A stretch of 64,000 bases of DNA from Anodontia alba (lineage: Eukaryota; Mollusca; Bivalvia; Lucinida; Lucinidae). Of this stretch, positions 46,828 through 58,692 are shown piece after piece (within the stretch, counting starts at the first letter, position 1; each line of letters begins with the position of its first letter). The translations under genes and the position numbers were made by a program. The notes below the pieces were generated by a model that saw only the letters and a list, made by a program, of their open reading frames with translations, searched no databases and was not told where the DNA came from. The stretch is from assembly GCA_964016985.1 (NCBI GenBank), contig OZ024826.1, positions 72,117,768-72,181,767 on the forward strand, given 5' to 3'.

Positions 46828-47452
46828 ACGTTCATCATATGCACACATGAATGCATGCATACAACACATCTTACACACACCTTATGGGAACTCATGGGAA
46901 TTTGAAAATGTTTTGATGTAAAAAATCTTACGATTACTCCCCTTATCTGGAGCTGTGTATATTTTAGCCTCATTATAATGCTGTTCACATGTAACACTAT
47001 GACATTTCATTGGCCCCTGCCTCAGTGTTATAAAGGCACTCTCTGTACGAGGGAAAAGTGTCAAATGCCACTAATTTTTTGTTAACTAAAGATTAGCCAA
47101 ATAAAATATTCATTTTAGGCAGCTTCTTGAGGCTCAGCTAGTAAAATGTCCTAGATTATTCTTTCTTTTATCGAAAAAAAAAAATTGTTAGACCTTTTGT
47201 ATATCCAGATAAAAAAAAAAAAATGCTCCTTGAAACATATGATGTGGGTTTGTGGGTACTTGTGCATTTTATTTTTACATGAGCCATGTTTTATGGAGAT
47301 ACTTCAGAAGACTTGTTATGAAGGAGTAATTAATTTTGAGATTTTTTTTTCTTATATCTCGATAAAAACATATGTTGTGGGTGCTATTTAGAAGTGCCTT
47401 TTTATGGACAATTTGAGAAAATTATCCCAGAATTATCACCCAATGCTCCTCC
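46828..47452. other. ILK intron with CATAGCTC-family fragments
   Basis: Ends such as CCCTTATCTGGAGCTGTG (about 46939) and arms such as GATGTGGGTTTGTGGGTAC (about 47238) and ACATATGTTGTGGGTGC (about 47368) come from broken foldback elements. Confidence 0.5.
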
Positions 47453-47645
47453 TTAACCCTTGTCCTGCTGATTCCCGATATGACCCACCTTTGCAAACAG
47501 TGTAAATCCAGATCAGATGGCTTCTAAAGCACTGTTTGTCATTCAGTATGTGAATATGTATCAATAGCCTGGATCAAGTAATCTGACTGGTTTACAGTTA
47601 GAAGTGGGTGTGACATCTTAATTTATTTAGCATGACAAGGGTTAA
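47453..47645. mobile_element. TTAA-type MITE, CCCTTGTC family, copy 5
   Basis: TTAACCCTTGTCCTGCTGA and AGCATGACAAGGGTTAA, with both TTAA flanks intact. Most of one hairpin arm is missing. It lies just upstream of an ILK exon. Confidence 0.85.
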
Positions 47646-47702
47646 CAAATCCTCTGGTATGTGGAGATTCCTGTTGTCAAGGATTTGCTTTGAAAATTTC
47701 AG

Positions 47703-47824
47703 AATATTTAACCATCAAAACATCCTGCCAGTGTTAGCCTGTTGTAATGAACCACCAAACCTTGTTGTCATCACCCAGTTTATGCCATTTGGATCCTTGT
47801 TCAATGTCCTTCACGGAGAGACAA
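47703..47824 (+). CDS. ILK: ILK exon: pseudokinase beta4-beta5 and hinge
   Basis: The exon is 122 bp between TGAAAATTTCAG and GTAAGT. It encodes IFNHQNILPVLACCNEPPN, then LVVITQFMPFGSLFNVLHGE and T. This matches the ILK HPN.LPVLGAC...QFMP.GSL.NVLH hinge region, with HQN for the usual HPN and ACC for GAC. The phases (2 in, 1 out) fit both neighbours. A TTAA-type MITE ends at 47645, only 57 bp before this exon, so the branch point and pyrimidine tract sit in the short gap. Confidence 0.95.
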
Positions 47825-48138
47825 GTAAGTTGCCTGCCCACTTTACACTAAATATTGAGACACCTTAATTTTTGAAGCGTCTGTTATAATTGATCATCAG
47901 TCACTTTTACCTCTTTTGACTGAAGTCGACGAATCAGAAAATGGTATTTTTTAGGAATATATTTTTTCTCACTTTTTTATTTTAACAGGCACGTTGTAAA
48001 AATGAAATACTATGCTGTTTATTTGGGTTGTTTTAGATTTGTGGTGAATAAAAGTGAAAGTAATTTGATAAAAATAGCCTAAAATAAGTAAAGCTCCTGG
48101 TAAGACACTTTTTTCAACTGAAAACTACTGGTGTTTTT
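47825..48138. other. ILK intron, nothing recognised
   Basis: AT-rich sequence without identifiable exon or repeat. Confidence 0.5.
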
Positions 48139-48733
48139 AGCTCACTTGAGCCATGCACAGGATGAGCTATTGTGATCAGTTATTGTCCGTCGTCCATCTG
48201 TCCATCCATCAGTTAACACTTTCAGATGTTAGCATCTCCAAAGCCATTGAAGTAATCAGTCCATAATTAGGTAAGAATGTTGCTTGGGTAGGGGAATTTA
48301 AAAATAGCTAAAATCATGGTGGTCTGCCTCTTGGTTTGGTTGCCATGGCAAAAAAGCTCCCATAGACTTATAATGGGAAAATGGTTAAATTGCATTTTCT
48401 CCATAACCAGTAAAATGATGTGAACCATATTTAGCAGTTATGATCATTTGATGATTGCCTACCCAGTTTGTGTGTTTTATGACCAGTGACCATTTCGTTT
48501 GGTTGTTATGTCTCACTTGCCCTTTGACAACAGTCTATGATATCAATGTCATGCATGCGCACTCGGGAATTTACAACTGGCTTATTGTTGTATTTCTCAA
48601 CCTAACCTGATTCATTTAATTATAGACTTATGAAAGATTATTTAATAAAGTTCAAATGTGCTTTATGGGGATCCTTCTTTGGGACTGAGATGGATACTGA
48701 ATTTGTATGAGCCATACTCGGCGGTCAAGTGAG
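48139..48733 (+). mobile_element. Array element family A, copy 3 (diverged)
   Basis: The head AGCTCACTTGAGCCATGCAC...GGATGAGC with GTCCGTCGTCCATCTGTCC is clear. The end GGTCAAGTGAG (48722-48732) is inverse to CTCACTTGA. The GGCCC hairpin and CTTGTT are not present, so the 3' terminus may be lost. Confidence 0.6.
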
Positions 48734-49019
48734 ACTCATCAGAATTTAGTATACTTGAAATCACTTTCCCGCAGAAGGACTCTGTAGAGACACAAAACAT
48801 CATTACTTAATGTGCTGGAAAATGGCATGATATTAAGCGTTAAATGTTACGTAACGTTTGTTATGTGGTTTCTGTGTTACGTTTAAACTTCATCATTTAT
48901 TGTTGTTTTCAATATGTTTGTCTGAAGATCAGCATTAGGTAAAAGCGCTTACCAAAAATTTAATAACAAAAGTTAGACTACATCAGTTTATTATCTCTTA
49001 TTTGACTTTTTACTGTATT

Positions 49020-50203
<1,184 letters not shown>

Positions 50204-50414
50204 TACCATATTTATACTAAATATTGGGATACCACAACTATTTACCATACTTATCCTAAAAGTTGAACAGACTACTTTTTGGTGTGTCTAAAAACTGCTT
50301 GATGAGTGGCAAACAATGTAGACCCTGATGAGATGCCACATTCTGTGGCATCTGATCTGGGTCTGCACTGTTTGCTCAGGCCTGTCCAACCCAGTACTTA
50401 GGGTTATTACTGTA
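50204..50414. mobile_element. MITE, TACCATAATA family, copy 5
   Basis: TACCATATTTATACTAAATA and TACTTAGGGTTATTACTGTA are the ends. The core is GGCAAACAATGTAGACCCTG / GGGTCTGCACTGTTTGC. Confidence 0.75.
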
Positions 50415-50429
50415 CAAAACTTTAGTTAG

Positions 50430-50725
50430 TGGGGTGGTCGGGTGGTGCGAAGGTGCTGTGTATCTTACATCACTGGGGCGTCCAACTGATATTGGCTTAC
50501 AGTTGGGCAAGGCCTGCTATCCTTGTAGTGGGTAAGGGTAGAGGGGGAATGTTTTTATTTCTTCTGTTTCTTCACTTTCATTCCTGTTCCTCTTTCTTCC
50601 CTGTCCCTCTCTTTCATCTCCTCTACTCTCTCTTCTATCTCTTTTCTCCCTTTCTCTGGGAGACGACACAAAATGACCCTCAAGGGTTGACGTGTCGTTA
50701 AACCCCAACACAATCAATCAAAAAA
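50430..50725 (+). mobile_element. SINE family 3 with 14-bp target duplication
   Basis: AAAACTTTAGTTAG flanks it on both sides (50416-50429 and 50726-50739). The 3' end is GTCGTTAAACCCCAACACAA plus TCAATCA and poly-A, close to the tail of SINE family 1. The 5' head is not an obvious tRNA. A CT-rich stretch occupies the middle; the reading frame over it is not a gene. Confidence 0.85.
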
Positions 50726-50790
50726 AAAACTTTAGTTAGATCCCATATTGAATATGTTTGTGCATACTGGCATTTCTGTGCTGGAGTGCA

Positions 50791-51003
50791 TTAAGGCTTG
50801 TCCTGCTGAACCCGGATATACCGTGCCTGTGCAAACAGTGTAGATCCAGATCAGTTGGCTTCTGAAGAAGCCAACTGATCTGGATCTGCCCTGTTTGCCA
50901 TTAAGTATGTGAATTTATAGCAACAATCTGGATCAAGTAATCTGATTGGCTGAAAGTTAGAATGGGCATGGCATCTTAATTTATTCAGCTTGACAAGGGT
51001 TAA
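50791..51003. mobile_element. TTAA-type MITE, CCCTTGTC family, copy 6
   Basis: TTAAGGCTTGTCCTGCTGAA and AGCTTGACAAGGGTTAA. The hairpin GATCAGTTGGCTTCTGAAG / CTTCAGAAGCCAACTGATC-type arms are well kept. Confidence 0.8.
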
Positions 51004-51014
51004 AAAGCTGGAAA

Positions 51015-51506
51015 CATAGCTTTAGGTAAGAGGTGCATACTATACAAATACAAATGTTAATACTTTTCTTAATCTCTATGAAAATATTGTTGTAGTTACT
51101 TGTTTGAGATCTTCTCAACAAGGTGATTGCAGTAAGTACCCACAACATCTTTACATGGAGAAATAAAATATGCAGGAGTGTGTTTATGAATAGTTGTGTA
51201 TCAACACTGGGCACACCTTCTAGCACCCTTTGAGCACTATTCAAGCCTAATATATCTATGGTTCACTTAAATTCTCTTGATTTGTTATGGTATATTCTCA
51301 AAAAACTTTTAACCATAGCTCTAGTTAAGGTGCTCATTTTTTTTTCAGCTGAACTGAATTGATATTTTCTTATTTATCCTCAAAAACATATGTTGTGGGT
51401 TCTCATTAGAAGTGCCTCCCCAAGGTGCTGCTAATGAGTACCCACAACATATGTTTTTCATGGAGAAATAAATTAACCTGATACCCACCTCTTATCGAGA
51501 GCTATG
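51015..51506. mobile_element. Foldback MITE, CATAGCTC family, copy 2
   Basis: Left CATAGCTTTAGGTAAGAGG, right CTCTTATCGAGAGCTATG. Inside, CATATGTTGTGGGTTCTCATT pairs with AATGAGTACCCACAACATATG. It ends 33 bp before an ILK exon acceptor junction. Confidence 0.75.
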
Positions 51507-51539
51507 CTACAAAAAAATAATAATACTGGTTCTTTTCAG

Positions 51540-51661
51540 GTATTGTAGTTGACCAGAATCAAGCTCTGAGGTTTGCCATAGATATTGCCAGAGGCATGGA
51601 ATTTCTTCATTCACTAGAACCCAGTGTACCAAATCTCATACTAACCAGCAAACATGTAATG
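51540..51661 (+). CDS. ILK: ILK exon: helix E and pseudo-catalytic loop
   Basis: The exon is 122 bp with a GTTCTTTTCAG acceptor and a GTGGGT donor. It encodes IVVDQNQALRFAIDIARGME, then FLHSLEPSVPNLILTSKHVM. VVDQ.QA..FA.D.ARGM.FLH.LEP is diagnostic for ILK. The position of the HRD catalytic motif is NLILTSKHVM, so the catalytic aspartate is absent, as in all known ILKs. It ends in phase 0, so VM joins directly to IDED in the next exon. A foldback repeat ends 33 bp upstream of the exon. Confidence 0.95.
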
Positions 51662-51708
51662 GTGGGTTTCATTGGCTTCCTAAATTTCTAAATTTTAAAG
51701 TGTTTTTC

Positions 51709-51885
51709 AGCTCACCTGAGCACAAGGTGAGCTATTGTGACCAGTCAATTTCCATCGTCAGATGGCCCCTATGGCTGCTGTCTTGAAAATCTATATTGAA
51801 CTTCTCTTGAACAGAAAGGCCAACTGACTCAAAACTTGTCTGGTAATCAGGTGGGGGATACAGGTCTGTTTTGGCCCTCTTGCTT
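51709..51885 (+). mobile_element. Array element family A, minimal copy
   Basis: AGCTCACCTGAGCACAAGGTGAGC head, one unit (CTTGAAAATCTATATTGAAC), then AATCAGGTGGGGGATACAGG and CCCTCTTGCTT. It is 177 bp in all, located 47 bp downstream of an ILK exon and in sense orientation. Confidence 0.7.
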
Positions 51886-52154
51886 TTTTTTTTATTTTTT
51901 TATGAACCAAATATAGTTTATAAAGTATTAACTGAGAATAATTGTATATACACAGAAACTTCATTGTAGCATGGTTTCAGGTATGACATGGTTTAAAGAT
52001 GTGCACCAGAAATGTTGTATTCAAATAAAAAATGTATAGATTATAAAGAAAAATGAATGTTATGGTCATTTTTCTGTGTAATCTACACATTTTTGTTTTA
52101 GATAAAATGAATAGATTATATAGAAAAAATGACCATTTATGGTTAGAGGCAAAA

Positions 52155-52364
52155 TTAACCCTTCTCTTGCTCAACACGACATGCCCTGTCTTAGCAAACA
52201 GTGTAGATCCAGATCAGTTGGCTTCTGAAGAAGCCAACTGATCTGGATCTGCACTATCATTAAATATGTGAATTTCTATCAAAAGACCTGGCTCAAGTTA
52301 TCTGATTGGCTGGAAATTAGAAGTGGGCATGGCATCTTAATTTATTCAGCAGGACAAGGGTTAA
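52155..52364. mobile_element. TTAA-type MITE, CCCTTGTC family, copy 7
   Basis: TTAACCCTTCTCTTGCTCAA and AGCAGGACAAGGGTTAA with both flanks intact. Its hairpin is GATCAGTTGGCTTCTGAAG / CTTCTGAAGAAGCCAACTG. Confidence 0.85.
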
Positions 52365-52936
52365 GCTCATTACTGTATGGTGCTTCATTGCACAAAGCCT
52401 TTCATTATCACCCTTTGTCATCTCAGTAAATAAATTGTGTTGAAAGAGACATAAAACACCAAATCATCATCATGGTCTGTAAGTAGCATAAATAGAAGCA
52501 CCAAATGACTGTTGCTTGTGATATAGCTCGAGGTAAGTTAAATATTCAGATAATATCTTGTAGGTGCTTATTTAAATTTCCTCATGAAAGTAATTCTAGT
52601 GAATACTACTACAAGGTACATTTTGCTGCAAAAATTAAGTTATCCTATAAAATTGTTGGCGTATACGAGTTTGTGAATAGTATAAGCTTTGATGAGTCTG
52701 CTAATTTGATTCATTTGAGCAGGGCCTACCCTTTTCACATGTACCTTCCAGTAATTCTGCTGGTGAACAGTGAATGCCCAGATATGTAGGTCGATTGTTC
52801 ATACCTAAGTTTTATTTGACATAAATTATAACGATTAAAATGATACTGAATAGATGTGTTCTAGTTTTTATCATGTGCATGTCTGTATTTGGTAATGACT
52901 GACAGTGTTTGTTCTATACTTGGGTTGGAATTTTAG
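52365..52936. other. ILK intron with an exon-like fragment
   Basis: Otherwise unassigned. At about 52498-52532 the frame reads KHQMTVACDIAR followed by GGTAAGTT, a strong donor. It resembles the FAIDIARG segment of the preceding ILK exon only at DIARG. Confidence 0.35.
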
Positions 52937-53008
52937 ATTGATGAGGATTTGGCTAAGATAAATATTGATGATCCCAAATACCAGAATCCAGATGGAGCCA
53001 TTGTTGGG
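52937..53008 (+). CDS. ILK: ILK exon: VMIDED strand and degenerate DFG region
   Basis: After a GGAATTTTAG acceptor the frame reads IDEDLAKINIDDPKYQNPDG and AIVG, aligning with ILK IDED-TARI-M-D-KFSFQ--GR. DDPK takes the place of the family's D-V-K at the DFG position. I end the exon at the first in-frame GTAACA (53009). Reading through instead gives GVTE and a TGA stop at 53018-53020. The part after DPK is much less conserved than the rest, so the 3' boundary is uncertain. Either the exon ends here, or this transcript would truncate the pseudokinase. Confidence 0.8.
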
Positions 53009-53202
53009 GTAACAGAATGAACTACCTATGATGTTTATAGAGACATTAACTCCAGTTGTTTGCTATGCCATCATGTACTAACAAAGTGTTCTTTTGTAGA
53101 ATCATCAGTTGTTGAATGACATCATCATCATCATCAAACAGAACTTCTCATCTTCAGTTTTATTAGATCCACTCATAACTTCAAACTAGGGATAATCTTT
53201 AT

Positions 53203-53431
53203 TTAACCCATTTGTGCTGAGTGGATTTTTCTACCATAACTATTTGGACAGGTCCATTTCTTTTCTCAGCAGTGTCTAGTTGGTCTTTGTTATTATCATG
53301 TTTTAAAGAATTGTCTGAACTTAATGCAAATAGTGTGGACCCTGATCAGACACCGCATTCTGCAGCATCTCATCTGGGCTACACTGTTTGCAAATATCCC
53401 TTTTTGGGGAAGCTAGACTTAAATTGGTTAA
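53203..53431. mobile_element. TTAA-type MITE, CCCATTG family, diverged copy
   Basis: TTAACCCATTTGTGCTGAG and GCTAGACTTAAATTGGTTAA, with CAAATAGTGTGGACCCTG / GGGCTACACTGTTTGC inside. Confidence 0.7.
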
Positions 53432-53448
53432 GATATTCTTGAATCTTT

Positions 53449-53546
53449 GCATCAAAATATATTTTGTGAGTACTCATTGGAATTGTCTCACTGAGGCAGT
53501 TCCAGTGAGTACTACAAGATATATTTTGATGCAAGATTAATCCAAT
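53449..53546. repeat. Foldback repeat
   Basis: TTGCATCAAAATATATTTTG and AGATATATTTTGATGCAA are inverted around GAGTACTCATTGGAATTG / CAGTTCCAGTGAGTAC. A partial third arm follows at about 53560. Confidence 0.7.
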
Positions 53547-54043
53547 GGGTACCCCCTAGATATATATTGATGCAAAAATAATAAAAATATTCTTTAAATT
53601 ACTCCCTTATGAATAATCTGGAGCAATGTGAAAATAGGAAATCAATATTTGCCCTGTGTGGAAAGTATTAAGACCCAAATTAACCTGTATATCTATCCAG
53701 TCTAGTGAGGATTTTTCATTTATATTCTACAAGGTTCTGATGTGAGGGACGATTGATATGTTTGTTGGCTAAGATTGAAGTCAGTTTTAGAAAATCAAAA
53801 CATACATTTTTCCTCTTATATGTAATGGAGGCATAGAAAAAAGAGAGTTGATACTGGTGGAAGTATTTTATCAAAACAGATCATAATTTATCATTCTTAA
53901 CCAAAGAGATGTATTTTTTCTTATTATCGCTTGGTAAATATTCAGCAAAGAAGAAAATCTTAAAAACAAATGTCATTTTCTTTTACTACAGTGATTAATA
54001 CATCAATTAATTTACTGTATAAGTCTGATTATATATATTTTAG
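53547..54043. other. Probable ILK intron, nothing recognised
   Basis: AT-rich sequence without exon or known repeat. Confidence 0.45.
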
Positions 54044-54085
54044 CATGCAGGAAGAGCTTGTGCATTACCTAATTTAGCTGCAATG
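54044..54085 (+). CDS. ILK: Possible small ILK exon (activation segment)
   Basis: An ATATATTTTAG acceptor is followed in the expected phase 0 by HAGRACALPNLAAM, then GTGTAT. This resembles the ILK GRMYAPAWVAPEAL segment only weakly (GR..A, then scattered matches) and the donor is poor. The open frame continues downstream without ILK similarity. It is offered because it lies at the right place, in the right phase, after a good acceptor. It may be chance. Confidence 0.3.
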
Positions 54086-54184
54086 GTGTATGCATTCACT
54101 CTACAAATGTTAGAATTTTACATCAATTTTTGCATTGTTGACAACACCAACATGGACCAACTTTATTTATTTTATTTCATTTGA

Positions 54185-54552
54185 CGTTTCACCTTCTGGC
54201 TTTATAGAAGACTTAGTAAACATCTTTTTTTTCCTTTTTAAGTTTTACATCAAAGTTTTTAAGTGCTCATATTGTCCAGACCTGGATTTTGTTCATATTT
54301 GTGATAATGGTAGATACTGGTCTAAAATTCCATTTTGTACTACCCTCAACCAAGCCAGTGACTCCAAGGTCAAGGTCACAGATTTATATTTTTCATGTTA
54401 TTGTATCTTCCTAACCCTTTGGCAGATTTAGTTTATATGTGGTATGGAAAACTTTTTATTCAGCCCCAGAAGCCAAGGTCATAGACTCAGAATTTTTCTT
54501 TTATAGTGGGCAAGCAACACTTTAGGTGAGCTGTCTGTTGACATCCCTTGTT
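54185..54552 (+). mobile_element. Array element family E, copy 3 (5' end unclear)
   Basis: AAGTTTTACATCAAAGTTT and CCAAGGTCAAGGTCACAG match family E units. The end is TTTAGGTGAGC, the hairpin GTCTGTTGAC and CCCTTGTT (54545-54552). Confidence 0.6.
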
Positions 54553-55408
54553 ATGCATAATTTTCTTCCAGTTGTCATAATATTACATAGCATTTTTTTT
54601 TTTTTTTTTCATTATTCGAATTATCCCTTAACTTATATCACACCAGTATGCAACCTTAAATTCTCACTCAGTTGTAATAATGTACATATCTTGGTTAAAA
54701 CTGATTCTTTTTTTGTAATTGTATCTTAGTAAAATTGTCAGTTCTAATATGTTTGATATTTACAAGAATGATTAACAAAAGCACATGAACCTAAATTATC
54801 ATGACAAGTATTTAAAGAATCCTTGTCTACCAATCTAAACTAAAAGGAGGATTTTACAAGATTTTAACACAGTTTTATAAACACTTATTAATGTGTGAAA
54901 CTGATGTTTGTTGGAGATTTATGCACCATGTCAGAATGGATTCAGTTTTTGGGTCACTTGTTTACAATCATGCCTAAGTATACATATACCAAAATTTTCT
55001 TAAGGTTGTCATTTGGCTTATAAAATCAAACTGCGGGTTTGTATGAAATCCAGGTAACGGTTATTTATAGCCACGCTATTCTTGTTGCTGTGACCTCAGA
55101 GTGCCATGTAAAGAGGGTTATCTATAAAAGCTGGATTGAGGCATTGACAAACAGCACAGACCCAGATCAGATGCTGCAGAATTTGGCATCTGAAAAGGGT
55201 CAGCACGGTGTACTTAAATTACAGGCCATGTGCTTAAATTACAAGAAGTTAAGGGCTAAATGAAATAGTCTTAAGTCCCCATTCAGGACCATTTTCTTAA
55301 CCTACACTCAGAGACAATCGACCCACCAGTGCTGTCAGTGCTTTGATTTTTATGCATATAGTGTTTCGCCGTAATGTTATATGGGTACATGTGTATGTCA
55401 CATTCCTA
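54553..55408. other. Unassigned, with a worn hairpin core
   Basis: No gene is seen. Poly-T at about 54593-54609. At 55145-55205 GACAAACAGCACAGACCCAG ... GGCATCTGAAAAGGGTCAG is a decayed MITE core. Confidence 0.45.
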
Positions 55409-57900
55409 AACAGAGTCATAGCTTGGATACCTTTTATGCTAGGAAGTTGAAATATGGTTAGCTACTTACCCAGACCGAAACCTTCACTTCTGTGCTAGAG
55501 TTGCCCCTCGGTCATGCCCTGGGCTGGGACTAGGGATCAATGTTTAGGCTTACATTTAAGTTTTCATTCAAGTTTACATTCAAGTTTACATTGACATTTA
55601 CATCTGCTTTTCTCTTGGAGGTAATAACTTGGGTACCATTTTCGCTAAGAAGTTACCATTTGGTATGCTTCTTACCCAGATTTAAATTTTCAAATCTGCA
55701 CTACAGTTGGCCCTGGGTCATGCCCTGGAGTAGGGCTAGGGCTCAAAATGTATAACATGTTAGACTTGGGTACCTTTTATACAATGAAGTTGAATTTGGT
55801 ATGCTACTTAGGTCATAACTTGCATGCCTTTTATGCTAGGAAGTTGAAATTCCGTATGCTACTTACACAGACCTAAAACTTCAGCCCTGTGCTAAGTTGC
55901 CCCAGGGTCATGCCCTAGGATGTGGCTAAGGTTCAAAATGTGTAACAGGTCAAACTTTGGTACCTTTCATGCTAGGGAGTTGAAATTTGGTATGCTACTT
56001 ACACCCAGGCCTTACCTTCAACTCTGTGCTAGAGTTGCCCCTGGATTGTGCCCAGGGGTGGAGCTACGGGCCAAAATGTATAACAGGTCAGATTTACATC
56101 CACATTTCTCTGGAGTTCATAACTTGGGTACTTTTTATACGCCCGTTTGAAAAACGGGACGTATTATGTTACGGGGTATGGCGTCCGTTCGTCTGTCTGT
56201 CCGTCCGTCCGTAAACTTTTTCCTTTCCAGCTAACTCCTCCTATAGTTTACATCCGATCAAGCTGAAACTTGGTATATAGTTAGACCATGATGTGGCGCA
56301 GCGCATATTGTTTCGGGGTTACAGTCCACCAAATGTTTGCAGAGTTATGCCTCTTAGAAAATTTCTGTAAACTTTTCATTTCCGGTTAACTCCTCCTACA
56401 TTTTACATCTGATCAAGCTGAAACTTCATATATAGTTAGACCATGATGTGGAGCAGCGCATATTAGTTCGAGGTTACAGTCCACCAAATATTAGCAGAGT
56501 TATGCCCCTTTGAAATTTTCATTAGACTTTTCGTTTCAGGCTAACTCCTCCTACAGTTTACATCCGATCAAGCTGAAACTTGGTATATAGTTAGACCATG
56601 ATGTGGCGCAGCGCATATTGTTTCGGGATTACAGTCCACCAAATGTTTGCAGAGTTATGCCCCTTAGAAAATTTCTGTAAACTTTTCATTTCCGGTTAAC
56701 TCCTCCTACATTTTACATCCGATCAAGCTGAAACTTCATGTATAGTTAGACCATGATGTGGAGCAGCGCATATTGTTTCGAGGTTACAGTCCACCAAATA
56801 TTAGCAGAGTTATGCCTCTTTGAAAATTTCAGTAAACTTTTCGTTTCCGGCTAACTCCTCCTACAGTTTACATCCGATCAAGCTGAAACTTCATGTATAG
56901 TTAGACCATGTTGTGAAGCAGTGCATATTATTTCGAGGTTACAGTCCACCAAATATTAGCAGAGTTATACTTCTTTGAAAATTTTGATTAATTTTTAGTA
57001 TATGGCTAAATCCTCCTACAGTTTACATCCAATCAAGCTGAACCTTCATGTACAGTTAGACCATGATGTGGAGCAGCACATATTGTTTCGAGGTTACAGT
57101 CCACCAAATATTAGCAGAGTTAAACCCCTTCGAAAATGTCTATTAATTTTTTGTTTCCGGCTAAATCCTCCTACAGTTTACATCCGATCAAGCTGAAACT
57201 TGATTTGTAGTAAGACCATGATGTGGAGCAGCGCGTATTGTTTCAAGGTTACAGTCCACCAAATATTAGCAGAGTTAAACCCCTTTGAAAATTTCTATTA
57301 ATTGTTTGTTTCCGGCTAAATCCTCCTACAGTTTACATCTGATCAAGCTGAAACTTCATAAATACTTACATGATGATGTGGAGCAGCACATATTATTTTT
57401 AGGTTACCGTGCACCAAATATTTGCAGATTTATGCCCCTTTGAAAGTTTTTGTAAACTTTTCACAGCATATTGTTTAGAGGTAATAGTGTGCCAAAGGCT
57501 CATATGAGCTTATAATATAGCCATGCTTCTGTGGTGTGTCCTCCGTCAGAAAGCACTTCTCCCTAGAAGCAGCAAACTTCTCCCTTAATTTCTTGGCCAG
57601 CTTGGACCCTTAGGTTACAGTTCACCAAATATCAGCAGAGATTATGCACCAATGAATTTTTTTCTAATTTTTTTTTTGTAATTCCACTTACAGTTTATAT
57701 CCGGAGCACTGAATTATACAGGAGCCAGTTAATGTGCTGCATCTTATTACTTGCCACGGGCGTATAATGCCCTGCTTGGCGGAGCTCTTGTTATGCTAGG
57801 TAGTTAAAATTTGGTATGCTACTTACCCAGACCTAAACCCTCAACTCTATGCTAGAGTTGTCGCTGGGTCATGCCCAGGAGTGGAGCTAGGAGTCCAAAG
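55409..57900 (+). repeat. Family J array, interrupted at 56137
   Basis: About 120-190-bp units share TTTTATGCTAGGAAGTTGAAAT, GGTATGCTACTTACCCAGAC and GAGTTGCCCCTGGGTCATGCC. Units lie at 55409-56136 and again from 57793 (ATGCTAGGTAGTTAAAATTT) to about 57900. I saw no head or tail for the array itself. Confidence 0.7.
56137..57792 (+). mobile_element. Array element family G (nested in J array)
   Basis: It starts ATACGCCCGTTTGAAAAACG (hairpin CCCGTTT/AAACGGG) with GTCCGTTCGTCTGTCTG. About eight units of about 150 bp follow (CTCCTCCTACAGTTTACATC, AGACCATGATGTGGAGCAGC). It ends ACGGGCGTAT, a perfect 10-base inverse of the start, then GCCCTGCTTGGCGGAG and CTCTTGTT. The host sequence CTTTT|ATGCTAGG is intact around it. 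Confidence 0.85.
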
Positions 57901-58129
57901 GGCAGGCTCATTTGTGTACTTTGGACACATGTCTAGTATGTTCAAGTTTTTCCAAAGTTCATATCTGAACAACCTCTTATCAGAAAGCATTCATATTTGG
58001 ACCATAGATACCCTGGAGAGTTGGCATTCATTCCATGACATATTTTCTGTTATGAAAACATCTTAGACAGATACTTGGTCAGACATTGGTCAATCTTGTG
58101 AAATTGACTTGTAGGTAAGGAAATGAAGT

Positions 58130-58692
58130 TCAGCATGACCTATATTTATGGTCCAGTAATTTTGTCATATCCTGAAGAGTTTTCATAGTCAAGTGATTTT
58201 GCCTTATAGTACTTCATGTTAAAACACCAGACTTTCTGATTGTGAGTCAGATTTTCTGAAGTTTGACTTTAAAATAAATATCATTCACAGTGACCTATAT
58301 TTCATGGTCCAGTGATTTTGCCTTATATCTTGAAGCGTTTTTGATATATTAACATCACATTTATCGATTATGAGTCAGTATGACCCGAATTTTTACCTCA
58401 AAATAAATGCAGGTCATAGTGACCTACATTTCATGGTCCAGTAATTTTGTTATATATTTTGAAGATAAAAATAAATGCAGGTCATAGTGACCTACATTTC
58501 ATGGTCCAGTAATTTTGTTATATATTTTGAAGAGTATTTGATGTATAGGTATCATACTTATATATTATGTGTCAGTATGACCCGAAGTTTGACCTCAAAT
58601 TTAATGTAAGTCACTATGACATTTCACTGTCCAGTAATTTTTCCTCATCTTTTGAAGAGTATTTGGTGTACAAACATCATATGGATTATATG
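58130..58692 (+). repeat. Family K array (about 140-bp units)
   Basis: Units carry TGACCTACATTTCATGGTCC, AGTAATTTTGTTATATATTTTG and GTCAGTATGACCCGAAGTTTG. One stretch of about 65 bp is doubled at 58425/58490. The array resumes at 60122 after the hAT-like element. Confidence 0.7.
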
